Source: Burkholderiales bacterium
Lineage (GTDB): Bacteria > Pseudomonadota > Gammaproteobacteria > Burkholderiales > Burkholderiaceae_C
Length of the DNA: 64,000 bases
Assembly: GCA_028868855.1 (NCBI GenBank)
Contig: JAGWTR010000004.1
Location: 1 to 64,000 of the forward strand
Reading direction: 5' to 3'
Part shown: piece by piece, positions 15,342 through 25,189 of the stretch
Position numbering within the stretch: the first letter of the stretch is position 1
Layout: every line of letters begins with the position of its first letter
Notes under the pieces: generated by a model
Database searches by the model: none
Told to the model about the DNA's origin: nothing
The model's input: only the letters and a program-made list of their open reading frames with translations
Position numbers and translations under genes: made by a program

Positions 15342-18134
15342 TCACTGCACCTTGAATTTGAACTTCCCGTCTTTGCCCGCGCTGATCTTGATCTTGCTGA
15401 TGGACTGCCCCTCGGCCATGCGGGCCAGCACGCTGTCGGCAATCTCGGGCAAGAGCGTGCCGTTCAAAATGTGATCGACCGCGCGCGCACCCGTGTCCAC
15501 CTCGGTGCAGCGGTTGAGCACCGCATCCATCAAGGCCTCATCGTAATCGAGCACCGCCAGGTGGTTGGTCGCCACGCGCTGGGCAATGCGGTCCAGCTTG
15601 AGGCGGATCACGTTAAGCAGCACATCGTCGCTCAAGGGGTAGTACGGCACAACCTTGGTGCGCCCAATGAACGCCGGCTTGAAAGTTTTGTACAAGGTCG
15701 GGCGCAAAGCCTCGGCCAGGGCCTCCGCGTCGGGCAACTCAGCCAGCGACTTCATCACCGTGCCACCCGCGGCCTCGTCGTGTCGGAAGCAGGCCTGCAT
15801 GATGCCTTGCGAGCCGGCATTGGACGTCAAGATGATGACCGTGTTGCGGAAATCGATCTCGCGGCCCTCGGCATCGTCCATCAGGCCCTTGTCAAAAACC
15901 TGGAAGAACATCTCCAGCACGTCGGGGTGCGCTTTCTCGACCTCGTCAAGCAAGACCACGCTGTAGGGCTTGCGTCGCACGGCTTCGGTCAGCACGCCGC
16001 CTTCGCCATAGCCCACATAACCCGGCGGCGATCCCTTCAGGCCACTGACGCTGTGCGCCTCCTGGTATTCGCTCATGTTGATGGTGATGAGGTTGCGCTC
16101 ACCGCCATACAGGATGTCGGCCAGGGCCAGAGCCGTTTCAGTTTTACCCACACCACTGGGGCCCACGAACAAAAACACCCCCTTGGGCTTGTTCGGATCT
16201 TCCAGGCCCGCGCGGGCGGTGCGCACACGCTGCGCGATCGCCGCCAAGGCGTGGTCCTGCCCGATCACGCGCTCTTGCAAGGTGGCCTGCAGGTTGCGCA
16301 CGGTCTTGATCTCGTCCTTGACCATCTTACCCAACGGGATGCCCGTCCAGGCCGCCACGATCTCGGCCACGACAAGGCCATCAACCTGCATCGGAACCAA
16401 GGGGGTCTCGCCTTGCAAAGCAGCCAACTCGGCCTGCTTCAGCGACAGGAGTTCATGCTCCGGGCTGGCGTGCGCCGACACCAAGTTCGCCGCCTTCTTG
16501 CGCCCCTTGGTGGCGACCTTGGTCGCGTCCGTTGCCACATTCGCGTCGGCATCAGTACCGATGCCTCCATTGGGCACCGCACCGACTTGCGCCTCCAGCT
16601 TGACACGCAAGTCGCGGATGTCCTGCACCAATTGCTGCTCGAAAGTCCAGCGCTCCTCATCGGCCTTCAGGCCGATGGCGATGGCCTCGCGTTCAAGCTG
16701 CAACTCATCCAGCCGTTTGCCGTGGAGAGCGCCCGTGGCCTCCTCGCGACGCAAGGCCGCAGTCTCAGCGTCCAGGCGCTCCAGTCGCTTACGCGCATCC
16801 TCAATGCGGGCGGGTGTGGCGCTTTGACCCAGAGCCACCTTGGCGCAGGCCGTGTCCAGCACGCTGATGGCCTTGTCTGGCAACTGGCGGCCACTGATGT
16901 AGCGGGCAGACAAACGCACAGCCTCGGCGATCGCTTCGTCAAACAGGCGCACTCCAAAATGCTTTTCCATCAGTGGGGCCATGCCGCGCAACATGGAACA
17001 GGCCAGCTCTTCGCTCGGTTCCTCGACCTTGATGACCTGAAAGCGCCGCGCCAGTGCCGCGTCTTTTTCGAAGTATTTCTTGTACTCGCCCCAGGTCGTG
17101 GCTGCGATGGTGCGCAATTCGCCACGCGCCAGCGCCGGCTTGAGCAAATTGGCCGCGTCGTTCTGACCGGCTTGCCCGCCCGCCCCGATCATGGTGTGGG
17201 CCTCGTCAATGAACAAGATAATCGGGTGCGGGCTTTTCTTGACCTCATCGATCACGTTCTTTAGGCGGTTTTCGAACTCCCCCTTCACCGACGCGCCCGC
17301 CTGCAGCAAGCCCATGTCCAGCACATGAATGGCCACCCCTTGCAGTGACGTGGGCACATCACCTTGAGCCACCCGCAAGGCCAGGCCCTCGACCACGGCG
17401 GTCTTACCCACGCCCGCTTCGCCCGTCAGAATGGGGTTGTTCTGGCGGCGGCGCATCAGGATGTCGATGGCCTGACGAATCTCGGCGTCACGTCCGATGA
17501 CCGGATCCACCTTGCCATCCAGGGCGCGTTGCGTCAGGTTGGTGGTGAACTGGTCCAGGGCAGGCGTCTGCCCCCCCAGGGTGCCGCTGGCGCTGACCTC
17601 CTCAGCGGCGCCATCCTCACGCAGCATGGGCGCATCAACATCGCGCAAAGCCTGCGTCGACTCTTGCGAGCCGCGAGTGACTTCAAGCAGCTTGTGCTTG
17701 AGATCATCGAGATTGAAGCGAGCAAACAACTTCGAGGCGCGGTGGGCCAATTGGCTCAGCGACGGCTCGGTCAACAAGGCCAGCAGCAGATGAGCACTTC
17801 GGATGCGCGTGTTGTGCGATTCCAGCGAGGCGATCAGCCAGGCATGTTCCAGCAGCACCGGCAAATGGGTGGAGAACACCGGGGTGCGTCCATTACCCGT
17901 CTTGAAGCAACTCAATTCGCTTTCCAGATCGCGCTGCAGTTCAGTCACCGAAATGTCATAGCGCTGACACAGCACGCTCACGTCGCTGCGCGCTTGCTCC
18001 AGCAGGGCCAGGAACAGGTGCTCCAGGTCGACCTCGTAGTGGCCGCGCCCAATGCACAGACTCGCGGCACGCTCGGCCGCCGCACGGGTGGTGTCGTTGA
18101 GTTTGGAGATCAGGGTCTTGAGGTTCTGGCTCAT
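15342..18134 (-). CDS. tssH: type VI secretion AAA+ ATPase ClpV (TssH)
   Basis: From the ATG at 18134 this is a 930-residue ClpV. It has an N-terminal Clp repeat domain, a first AAA domain (Walker A GEAGVGKTA, Walker B ILFIDEAHT), a coiled middle domain and a second AAA domain (Walker A GPSGVGKTE, Walker B VVLLDEVEKAH). It disassembles contracted TssB/TssC sheaths so that the subunits can be reused. An upstream GTG at 18197 would overlap tssG. It is the last gene of the tagM-tssBCDEFGH arm and lies 59 bp after tssG. Confidence 0.96.
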   Translation of the reverse strand: MSQNLKTLISKLNDTTRAAAERAASLCIGRGHYEVDLEHLFLALLEQARSDVSVLCQRYDISVTELQRDLESELSCFKTGNGRTPVFSTHLPVLLEHAWLIASLESHNTRIRSAHLLLALLTEPSLSQLAHRASKLFARFNLDDLKHKLLEVTRGSQESTQALRDVDAPMLREDGAAEEVSASGTLGGQTPALDQFTTNLTQRALDGKVDPVIGRDAEIRQAIDILMRRRQNNPILTGEAGVGKTAVVEGLALRVAQGDVPTSLQGVAIHVLDMGLLQAGASVKGEFENRLKNVIDEVKKSPHPIILFIDEAHTMIGAGGQAGQNDAANLLKPALARGELRTIAATTWGEYKKYFEKDAALARRFQVIKVEEPSEELACSMLRGMAPLMEKHFGVRLFDEAIAEAVRLSARYISGRQLPDKAISVLDTACAKVALGQSATPARIEDARKRLERLDAETAALRREEATGALHGKRLDELQLEREAIAIGLKADEERWTFEQQLVQDIRDLRVKLEAQVGAVPNGGIGTDADANVATDATKVATKGRKKAANLVSAHASPEHELLSLKQAELAALQGETPLVPMQVDGLVVAEIVAAWTGIPLGKMVKDEIKTVRNLQATLQERVIGQDHALAAIAQRVRTARAGLEDPNKPKGVFLFVGPSGVGKTETALALADILYGGERNLITINMSEYQEAHSVSGLKGSPPGYVGYGEGGVLTEAVRRKPYSVVLLDEVEKAHPDVLEMFFQVFDKGLMDDAEGREIDFRNTVIILTSNAGSQGIMQACFRHDEAAGGTVMKSLAELPDAEALAEALRPTLYKTFKPAFIGRTKVVPYYPLSDDVLLNVIRLKLDRIAQRVATNHLAVLDYDEALMDAVLNRCTEVDTGARAVDHILNGTLLPEIADSVLARMAEGQSISKIKISAGKDGKFKFKVQ

Positions 18135-18193
18135 GGTGATGACAGCGTCGATGGATTTGAATTGTTGGTAAAGAGAAATTCGAGGCCCGGCGA

Positions 18194-19261
18194 TCACGCC
18201 GCGGCATGAATGTCATAGCGCACATCGGCGCGGTCGTTATTGGCGGGACGCGTTTGCAAGAAGGTGTCCCAGCCCAGTCGCGCCTCGGTGGTGGGTCGCT
18301 GCGATTTCAGAGAACTGCCGCGCACCTCGTCCTTTTGCAGGGTCAGCTTGACTTCATATTCGAGGCTCACCCCATTGAGCAGGGTCAGCAACTCACGCAA
18401 CGCAAGGGCCCCCGCAGCGCCCGGCAGGAAACGTCGGAAGCACACATGGTCTAGCGGGCCCAGCATGAGTCGCATGCGCAGGTCGCGCTGCCAGACACGC
18501 TCGCCCAGCATGGCGGATCGACCCAAGCTACCGCCACCCGGGCGCCCCAGGTGATGGCGTGCTGACTCAGGCACCGTGTACCACCGGCCCACGAATTGCT
18601 CCACCTGAACCGGCACGCCCAGGTAGCCCTGGAGCACCTGCTGCAACTGACGTGCCGACAAGGTGCGTTGCTGGATCGTGCCCGCGTAGAAGGCCAGCGC
18701 CTCATCGGCCACACCACTGCGCGCGGTGTCCATGCGATCACGCAGGGGTTGCTGACCCACGCCCGCCAGAGCCAGGGCCATGGGCATGAAGCGCTGACGA
18801 CGATCGCCCTCAAACTGGATGTACAGGCGGTGCTTCTTCCACGCCTGATAGAAAAGCATCACCGCGCGGTGGCTGAACACATCCAGGAAGGCGCGCGCGG
18901 CATGGTCCTTTTGATAGAGCTCGCGCTGTGCCAGAGACTCCGTGTAGTGCATTGGCAAGGTGCCGGTCACACCCAGCAAGCCCATGAAGGCAGGTGTCAG
19001 GTCGATGCGTTCGATCTCACGAGGCAATGGCACAGACCCCAGCGCCCCAGCATCGCCGTGGCGGTGAAGTATCAGCGACTCAATCTCGCTGGCCGGAAAC
19101 GACAGCGACAGCGAATTGCGAAAGTTCAGCTTGTTCAGCCCTTCTTGCGTGACCAGCCAGCGCTCCAGCAGACGCACCGCCTGAAAGAAACCGAACCGCT
19201 GCGGATCGCGCAGCAGTTCGGCAATCACACCAGGGGTTTGTCGCCGTTGCGGGGCGGGCAT
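18194..19261 (-). CDS. tssG: type VI secretion baseplate protein TssG
   Basis: A 355-residue TssG (ImpH/VasB) protein, the normal length. The N-terminal FGFFQAVRLLER motif and the internal LPMHYTESLAQREL stretch are typical of the family. TssG forms the clamp that joins two TssF subunits in each baseplate wedge, together with TssE and TssK. Its start lies inside the tssF coding region, with a 37-bp overlap, so the two are translationally coupled, as expected for proteins made in fixed ratio. Confidence 0.95.
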   Translation of the reverse strand: MPAPQRRQTPGVIAELLRDPQRFGFFQAVRLLERWLVTQEGLNKLNFRNSLSLSFPASEIESLILHRHGDAGALGSVPLPREIERIDLTPAFMGLLGVTGTLPMHYTESLAQRELYQKDHAARAFLDVFSHRAVMLFYQAWKKHRLYIQFEGDRRQRFMPMALALAGVGQQPLRDRMDTARSGVADEALAFYAGTIQQRTLSARQLQQVLQGYLGVPVQVEQFVGRWYTVPESARHHLGRPGGGSLGRSAMLGERVWQRDLRMRLMLGPLDHVCFRRFLPGAAGALALRELLTLLNGVSLEYEVKLTLQKDEVRGSSLKSQRPTTEARLGWDTFLQTRPANNDRADVRYDIHAAA

Positions 19262-21213
19262 TTCAGCACCTCTTCCTGTGTGCGCGCCGACACAATGGTC
19301 AGCTGCGAAAAACTGTTGATGTGCACATACAAACCAAAAAAATGGTCCAGCACCGCTGCCAGCATGCCCAGGCCGGACCCCACGTAACTCTCCTCGTCCA
19401 CCGTAAGGCGCACCTCGGTGCCACGCACAAAGGTGGCAAACGGCTCGCCGGGCAGCCAGGCCGTGGCGGGCCGGAACTCCACCGCGACCAGGCCGTCGAT
19501 CTGACGCCGGCTCGACGCACTGCGAGGCAGGTCATATAAACGCAGCATCTCCTTGAGCGCATCAATGCCACCACCAGACAGCGACAGGTGGTTAAGGGAC
19601 AGGTGTGAAATCAACCGCCACAAGGCACCTCGGCCTCGCTCAAACCGCTGACTGGGTGTGGGCTTGCGCAACAACTTGATCTCGCGCGCCACACTGCCGC
19701 CCTCCATGAACAGGTCGCCGCCGACAGCACCGAAGGGCAGCAAGGTGGGCAGATCACGATTGGTGGCCGTCACCTGCAGCGACAAGGTTTCGGTCTGTGG
19801 CTGCGCCGGATCAAAGTCGATGTCAACGATGGAGATCTCCGTTTCATAGCCGGGGCTTTGATCCGCCATGTCGTCATCACGGCGCGCATGCCAATAACGC
19901 CCGGGTGCCCTGCTCTCGCTTCGTTGTTGACGCTGACGCCGCAGCGCGGCCAGATTGGGCGCCTGGCTGCGCATCTCCGCATCATCCAGGGCGAGCAGAT
20001 CGTCATGCTTGAGCGAGAAGAAGGGCCTGAATTCATCGACCGATTCGCCTTGCGGCGTCTGCAAGACGCGGTACACACGGTCGATGGAACTGACCTCGTA
20101 GCCAAAAGCGCGGCGACTGTCCACCAACACCGGATAGGAGGTGCTCGAGTGGGTGACGCGGATCGGGTCCGCCGGTTGACTGAACAAATTGACCACCGGC
20201 GTGCAGCCCAGCACAAAGTTGCGGGCGTTAATGGTCTCCAGCAGACGGGATTCGTCTGAATCGGAGCGCACGCCCGACAGTAGCAGGTGCAAGGTCAGGG
20301 ATCGAACGCCCCCCGCCCCGCCGACACCAGCCACTTCTTCGCTGCCACGGCCCTTGGGCTCCACCCGCAGGGCCGCTGGAATCGGCACCGTCAGGTCAAT
20401 GAAATTGAATTTGTCCGAAAACGCGAAATACTCCGTCAGTAGGCGATAGGCCACATGGGAGCGCGCATCAAAATCAATCAGCGCCTCCGCATCGGAAAAG
20501 CCCGCCAATTTGGGTCGCGCGTCCTCCACACCCGCCGCCACTGCCGATGTCCAGGGGTGGTTCGGCATGGACTGCGTCATCACCCCCACCACCTTCTGAC
20601 ACAGGGCTTCCCGCAGCACGGTGACTTGCGAGGCTTCGCCATTCAGGTAGACCCGCAAGGCCTGGTCTGACAGGATCGACCACGAGGCCTGGGGTGACAG
20701 CAGTTCCAGCGTGATGGACAAGACGGACGTGGCGCCAGTCGGCAAACGCATCCCTTCAGGCGCCACGACGGAGTTTCGGAACCCCGCTTGGGCAATGCGC
20801 ACTGGCCGAAGGCTGACGGCTTGCGTCGTGCGGAACTTGCACGCCACGCCCTTCACCGGCCGTGTGGTCAGCACCGTGCCTCGCGCCACATCGGCAGACT
20901 TGCTCATCTGACCGGCGGCGGCCCCCAGGTCAAACTGAGCGATCGAGCAGGACGGAAACGGCCGCAAATAGTGCGGGTACAGCACCTCCAGCATAGATTC
21001 CGTGAACAAGGGAAAGTCGTCGTCCAGGCGTTTATGCACTCGCGCTGCCAGGAGCGCGAAGGACTCGATCATGCGCTCGACGTGCGGATCTTGCGAGACG
21101 TCATTGGCCAGTTGCAGGCGACCTGCGATCTTGGGATAACGCTCGGCAAAGGTCACGGACGATTGCCGCAACAACGCGAGTTCGCGCTCGTAATGAGGCA
21201 GCAGATTTTCCAT
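19225..21213 (-). CDS. tssF: type VI secretion baseplate protein TssF
   Basis: A 662-residue TssF (ImpG/VasA). It starts MENLLPHYERELALLR and contains the conserved FAERYPKIAGRLQL segment and the HVERMIESFALLAARV helix. Two copies per wedge surround the spike and hub in the baseplate. The ATG at 21213 is preferred to a TTG two codons upstream. It lies 20 bp after tssE and overlaps tssG. Length and motifs are ordinary. Confidence 0.95.
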   Translation of the reverse strand: MENLLPHYERELALLRQSSVTFAERYPKIAGRLQLANDVSQDPHVERMIESFALLAARVHKRLDDDFPLFTESMLEVLYPHYLRPFPSCSIAQFDLGAAAGQMSKSADVARGTVLTTRPVKGVACKFRTTQAVSLRPVRIAQAGFRNSVVAPEGMRLPTGATSVLSITLELLSPQASWSILSDQALRVYLNGEASQVTVLREALCQKVVGVMTQSMPNHPWTSAVAAGVEDARPKLAGFSDAEALIDFDARSHVAYRLLTEYFAFSDKFNFIDLTVPIPAALRVEPKGRGSEEVAGVGGAGGVRSLTLHLLLSGVRSDSDESRLLETINARNFVLGCTPVVNLFSQPADPIRVTHSSTSYPVLVDSRRAFGYEVSSIDRVYRVLQTPQGESVDEFRPFFSLKHDDLLALDDAEMRSQAPNLAALRRQRQQRSESRAPGRYWHARRDDDMADQSPGYETEISIVDIDFDPAQPQTETLSLQVTATNRDLPTLLPFGAVGGDLFMEGGSVAREIKLLRKPTPSQRFERGRGALWRLISHLSLNHLSLSGGGIDALKEMLRLYDLPRSASSRRQIDGLVAVEFRPATAWLPGEPFATFVRGTEVRLTVDEESYVGSGLGMLAAVLDHFFGLYVHINSFSQLTIVSARTQEEVLKCPPRNGDKPLV

Positions 21214-21233
21214 CGTCAAAACCCTGGATACGG

Positions 21234-21698
21234 CTAAAGGGTGCGTCCGCGCGACACTTGATAGCGCTGGCTGACGGGTTGCAGCACGGCATCGAAACTG
21301 ACCACTTCGTTGGCTTCATGCGCGATCAGCAAGGCTTGAATGGCAAAGTGCAAGCGCTGTCCGGGGCCCTCGCTGCGGCTCACCTGAACGACAGGGTCTT
21401 GCAAGCGCGGCTCATGCACGCGCAAGGCGGCTCGGATGTCGTCACAGATCAAGTCGCGATCGCCTTCCTTGGCCAGGCTGAGGGAGACGAAATCCTTCAA
21501 ACCAAATGACAGAAGTGACTGCTGACAATGCTGGTAGCCGTTGAAAACTCCATCCGGCAGCCCGCAACGCGAGTTCAGCAAGGATTCCACATCGCGGGCA
21601 ACGCTGTCTTTGAGTTGCTCAATGGACGTGTGCCCTCGCTCATTGCTGCGTTCATCCGTTAATTTTTCAAGCAGATTCAAACCAAACAGAGTCATCAT
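21234..21698 (-). CDS. tssE: type VI secretion baseplate protein TssE (gp25-like)
   Basis: A 154-residue protein of the phage T4 gp25 / T6SS TssE family. It staples the sheath to the baseplate and starts sheath polymerisation. The region RDVESLLNSR matches the conserved ExLLNTR-type motif of the family. The start ATG (with a second ATG one codon on) lies directly behind a strong hairpin with a T-run that follows hcp, and no purine-rich ribosome-binding site is visible. Translation may therefore be weak or coupled. Confidence 0.93.
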   Translation of the reverse strand: MMTLFGLNLLEKLTDERSNERGHTSIEQLKDSVARDVESLLNSRCGLPDGVFNGYQHCQQSLLSFGLKDFVSLSLAKEGDRDLICDDIRAALRVHEPRLQDPVVQVSRSEGPGQRLHFAIQALLIAHEANEVVSFDAVLQPVSQRYQVSRGRTL

Positions 21699-21727
21699 GA
21701 AAAAGCGGCGGCACGCGGCCGCCGCTT
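21699..21727 (-). terminator. attenuating hairpin between hcp and tssE
   Basis: Read on the minus strand, a 10-bp GC-rich stem (AAGCGGCGGC with its complement) around a 5-base loop is followed by a T-run and then, at once, the tssE start codon. It has the form of a rho-independent terminator inside the operon. Partial termination here would keep hcp mRNA in excess over the downstream baseplate genes. Confidence 0.75.
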
Positions 21728-21740
21728 CCCTTTGTGTCGA

Positions 21741-22301
21741 TCAGGCGAAGGTCGACGTGTTGGTGGCCAGATTCCAGGCGCCCGTGCCGGTGACCGAGCC
21801 TTGGCTGCCGTCCAGCTTGGAAGCTGAGTAGGCCCACTCCACAGCTGAGTACTTCAGGCCGAAGGTTTCCTTGGGGATACCTTCTTCCGACACCGTCGGG
21901 GCGACAGACGAGATCAGCACGTTCTTGAGCTTGATCACCAGGTACTTGACCCGGTCATTCTTGGTGCCCGTGTTGAATGAACCGGTCTGACCGCTGGAGC
22001 GGTAGAAGGTGATCTCAACTTCGGGGGTCACCAGACCTTGCGAAGCGGCTTGCCACAGCTTGGGGCTGGCCGAGTCAATATCCTTGACGAACACCATTTC
22101 GTCGTGCTCGCAGCGCTCGGAGGTGTGACCACCAGCGGTCGAAGCCGAAGCCGACTTGGGTTGGCGAATCAGGTGGGCCCACGAGTCCACTTCGATGGTG
22201 GGCTTGCCGTTCTGGCCCGTGGCGTTGCCGCTGCCATGAATGGAGTCGCGCACGTCACCCTTGATGGCCGAGTTCTTGAACTCGATGTAGATGTCTTTCA
22301 T
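21741..22301 (-). CDS. hcp: type VI secretion tube protein Hcp (TssD)
   Basis: A 186-residue Hcp1-family protein. It opens MKDIYIEFKNSAIKGD and contains the TYR-type tube segment PEVEITFYRSSG; both are typical. Hexameric Hcp rings stack into the secreted inner tube inside the TssB/C sheath and can carry small effectors. At 186 residues it is slightly longer than the usual 160-172, because of a Ser/Gly-rich internal loop and C-terminal tail; no fused effector domain is visible. It lies between tssC and tssE, and an internal terminator follows it. Confidence 0.95.
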   Translation of the reverse strand: MKDIYIEFKNSAIKGDVRDSIHGSGNATGQNGKPTIEVDSWAHLIRQPKSASASTAGGHTSERCEHDEMVFVKDIDSASPKLWQAASQGLVTPEVEITFYRSSGQTGSFNTGTKNDRVKYLVIKLKNVLISSVAPTVSEEGIPKETFGLKYSAVEWAYSASKLDGSQGSVTGTGAWNLATNTSTFA

Positions 22302-22341
22302 TATTTTTCCTTCCGTGATGTTTTAGAGAATTGGATGCGCC

Positions 22342-23820
22342 TTAGGCACCACTGGGCAGTTCTGCAACCAAGCGCAGCGACACCGACAGTTCATCCAGCT
22401 GGAAATGCGGACGCACGAAAGCGACCGCACGGTACACCCCAGGTCGTCCGGGGACTTCCTGCACCTCGATGGATGCCTCCCTGAGGGGGTATTTGGCTTT
22501 GGCTTCCTGCGACGCGCTGTCGTCGGCCAAAACATATTGAGCAATCCACGCATTGAGGAAGCTCTCGACATTGCCCGCCGAAGCGAAGCTGCCGATCTTG
22601 TCGCGCATCATGGCCTTGAGGTAGTGCGCGATGCGACAGACCGAGAAGATGTACTGCAACTGCGAGGCCAGTGTTGCGTTGGCGGTCGCGGCCGGGTTGT
22701 CGTACTTCTTGTGCTTTTGCACCGACTGGGCGCCAAAGAAAGCGGCGTAGTCAGTGTTCTTGCAGTGAACCAGGGGGATGAAGCCCAGGTCGCTGAGTTC
22801 TTTTTCGCGTCGGTCGGTGATCGAGATTTCGGTGGGGCACTTGAGCGCCACTTCACCGTCGTCCGTCTTGAAGGTGTGCGTGGGCAGATCCTCCACGAGA
22901 CCACCGCCCTCTACCCCGCGAATGGCGGCACACCAACCGTACATCTCAAACGCAGAGGTCAATCGTGCCCCAAACGCATAAGCGGCATTCACCCACAGGT
23001 ATTTGCTGTGGTCAGTGCCGTCGATGTCTTCGACGAAGTTAAACCCTTCGGTGGTGTTGCCATCCTTGGGATCAAAAGGCAGGCGACCCAAGAAGCGCGG
23101 CAAAGTCAGCGCGACGTAGCGTGAATCCTCCGACTCGCGGAAGGATTTCCACTTCGCGTATTCCACGGTGTCGAACACCTTGGACATGTCGCGGGGCTTA
23201 CCCAAATCGGTGAAGGTATCCAGCCCCATCAGTTCGGGCGATGCGGCCGAGATGAAGGGGGCATGCGCGGCGGCAGCCACGTGGGACATCTGCTCCAGGA
23301 AGTACATGTCTTCGGCACCACGGCCGGCGTCAAAATCCCCAACCAGTGCAGCAAACGGCGCGCCACCGAAGGTGCCGAACTCTTCTTCGTAGACCTTCTT
23401 GAACAAAGCGGACTGGTCAAAATCAATCGCCGTCTTGAAGTCTTTGACGAGCTCTTTCTTGGTGGCGTTGAACACCTTGATCTTGAGCTTTTCACCGGTC
23501 GAGGTTTGCTTGCACAGGTAGTGCAGACCCGTCCACGATGACTCCAGCTTCTGGAACTCGGGGGCATGCATGACCTCGCTAAGCTGGTCGGAGATCAGAC
23601 GGTCGATCTCGGCGATGCGGGCATCCAGCGTGGCCGACAGGTTGTCGGACACCAGCACGGTGCCTTGCAAGACCTCCTTGACCAGTTCACCAATGATGTC
23701 CTTGGCGCGAGCATGCTCGGTGTCAGTCTTGGCGACCTTGCTCTTGGCGACGATGTCGTCCAGCAGACTGACCGTTTCGGTGGCCAGCGGCTGACCATTG
23801 GGTTGCAGTTGTGCGCTCAT
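22342..23820 (-). CDS. tssC: type VI secretion contractile sheath large subunit TssC
   Basis: A 492-residue TssC (VipB/EvpB). Conserved segments include IDRLISDQLSEVMHAPEFQ near residue 72, a characteristic sheath motif, and the later MRDKIGSFAS region. With TssB it builds the contractile sheath that drives the Hcp tube and spike. It begins 4 bp after the tssB stop, so the two are co-translated. Length and order are canonical. Confidence 0.97.
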   Translation of the reverse strand: MSAQLQPNGQPLATETVSLLDDIVAKSKVAKTDTEHARAKDIIGELVKEVLQGTVLVSDNLSATLDARIAEIDRLISDQLSEVMHAPEFQKLESSWTGLHYLCKQTSTGEKLKIKVFNATKKELVKDFKTAIDFDQSALFKKVYEEEFGTFGGAPFAALVGDFDAGRGAEDMYFLEQMSHVAAAAHAPFISAASPELMGLDTFTDLGKPRDMSKVFDTVEYAKWKSFRESEDSRYVALTLPRFLGRLPFDPKDGNTTEGFNFVEDIDGTDHSKYLWVNAAYAFGARLTSAFEMYGWCAAIRGVEGGGLVEDLPTHTFKTDDGEVALKCPTEISITDRREKELSDLGFIPLVHCKNTDYAAFFGAQSVQKHKKYDNPAATANATLASQLQYIFSVCRIAHYLKAMMRDKIGSFASAGNVESFLNAWIAQYVLADDSASQEAKAKYPLREASIEVQEVPGRPGVYRAVAFVRPHFQLDELSVSLRLVAELPSGA

Positions 23821-23824
23821 GGTC

Positions 23825-24340
23825 TTATTCCCTGTCCTGACTGGTTTCGGCGCCCAGTTGCCGCAGTTGTTCGGTGTTGCTCAGGACCTCGCCCAGAACG
23901 TCTTCCAGCTTTTCATTGCCGGCCATCTTGTTGCGCAGGTCGGAAAGCTTCGTGCGCGCCTCCAGCAGTTTGCGCAGCGGCTCGACCTGTTCGACCACGG
24001 CTTCCGGGCGGAAGTCGTCCATGGCCTTGAAATCAAGGTTGACCGCGAACTCGCCCCCGTCCAGGCTGAGCTTGTTTTTGACACGGTAGCTGGCACGGGG
24101 GGCCATGCCGGACAAGACTTCGTCGAAGTTGTCCAGGTCCACATTGACGAACTTACGGTCCTTCAAACGGACCACTGGTTTGTCGGGATCGGGCTGACCG
24201 GAAAATTCGCCCATCACGCCCATCACAAAAGGCAATTCCTTCTGCTCGATGGCGTCGCCAATTTCGACGTCATACGTCAACTGGACCCGAGGTGGGCGCA
24301 CGCGCTCAAGACGTTTTTGAACGCTATCGTTCTTAGCCAT
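23825..24340 (-). CDS. tssB: type VI secretion contractile sheath small subunit TssB
   Basis: A 171-residue TssB (VipA/ImpB). The conserved segments VQLTYDVEIGDAIEQKELPF and GVMGEFSG are near the N terminus, and the C-terminal helix is the one ClpV recognises. A good ribosome-binding site (GAGAGGAC) precedes the ATG. It forms the sheath heterodimer with TssC and lies 27 bp downstream of the tagM-like lipoprotein gene. Confidence 0.97.
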   Translation of the reverse strand: MAKNDSVQKRLERVRPPRVQLTYDVEIGDAIEQKELPFVMGVMGEFSGQPDPDKPVVRLKDRKFVNVDLDNFDEVLSGMAPRASYRVKNKLSLDGGEFAVNLDFKAMDDFRPEAVVEQVEPLRKLLEARTKLSDLRNKMAGNEKLEDVLGEVLSNTEQLRQLGAETSQDRE

Positions 24341-24367
24341 GACAAAGTCCTCTCTGTGAAACTGAAA

Positions 24368-25099
24368 TTACTGCAAAGCCCCAAAGGGGTTGTTGCGGCC
24401 GCTTGCCGCAGGCGTGGCGTTGCCCTTGCTGGCGGGCGCTATCGCGGTGGTGGCGGGCTTAACAACAGGACCACCTGCCAGCGCCGGGGTAGACACCGAC
24501 GCTGTGGATGAAGAAGGCACGCTGGCCAAACGGGCTTGCCGCGGCGCCGATCGACGTGCATGCATCTTCGCGGGTGCGCTGGCCGACGCGTCGGCGGCCA
24601 GCGGAGGCACCAGAATGGGTTCGCCCAAAGCCTCACGGATCAGCTTGGCCACGCTTTCAGCCTCAGTGCGGGCTGACCCATTGACCTCGTTGGCCGTGCG
24701 CAGTTGTTCAAGGGCCTGGGCACTGACGCGCAAGCCGCTGACGGCCAGGATACTTTTGGCCGTCAAGTCCGTGGTGTCCCGTTGCAGAACTTCTTGAGCG
24801 GCGGTGATTGCTTGCCCATACTGGCGCGCATCAAAGTAAATCTGAGCCTTGCGCAACCACGGTTGCTTGCTGGCGGGATCGACCTTGACGGCCACGTCCA
24901 GGGCCGCGATCGCTTCGTCGGTTTTGCCCAGTTTCTGCGCCTTGTCTGCCGCACCCAGGCTTTCCGTCATTCTTTGAGACGCCTCAGCACCGTCTGAATC
25001 GGTGGTCTTTTTTGAAAAAGTTCCGCACGCTGACAGCGCAAGAAGAACAGACAGAATCGTCGCGCTGAACAGGCCGCGACGCACTTGCAAGAAGCGCAC
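24368..25099 (-). CDS. TPR-containing lipoprotein at the head of the tssB arm (TagM-like)
   Basis: A 243-residue lipoprotein starting at a GTG. The lipobox LLALSAC ends near residue 25. Two to three TPR-like helical repeats follow (AQKLGKTDEAIAALDVAVKV, AQIYFDARQYGQAITAAQEV) and then an Ala/Ser/Pro-rich tail. In Burkholderia T6SS-1 clusters a TPR lipoprotein called TagM occupies the same place before tssB, and I match it by position and architecture. It probably sits in the outer-membrane inner leaflet and helps assemble or anchor the apparatus. The exact function is not established here. Confidence 0.75.
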   Translation of the reverse strand: MRFLQVRRGLFSATILSVLLALSACGTFSKKTTDSDGAEASQRMTESLGAADKAQKLGKTDEAIAALDVAVKVDPASKQPWLRKAQIYFDARQYGQAITAAQEVLQRDTTDLTAKSILAVSGLRVSAQALEQLRTANEVNGSARTEAESVAKLIREALGEPILVPPLAADASASAPAKMHARRSAPRQARLASVPSSSTASVSTPALAGGPVVKPATTAIAPASKGNATPAASGRNNPFGALQ

Positions 25100-25189
25100 G
25101 ATGAAGACTCCCCGAAATCAGTTTTTGAACCTTGACAACCGCCAGAGCCGCTGTCGACAGGCCGGATTAAAGCCCAAAACAATTGCACG

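Noticed and set aside
15330-17264. Long open frame opposite tssH
   Set aside because: It is a shadow of the tssH codon pattern in high-GC DNA. Its translation has no recognisable domain, while the other strand is a canonical ClpV.
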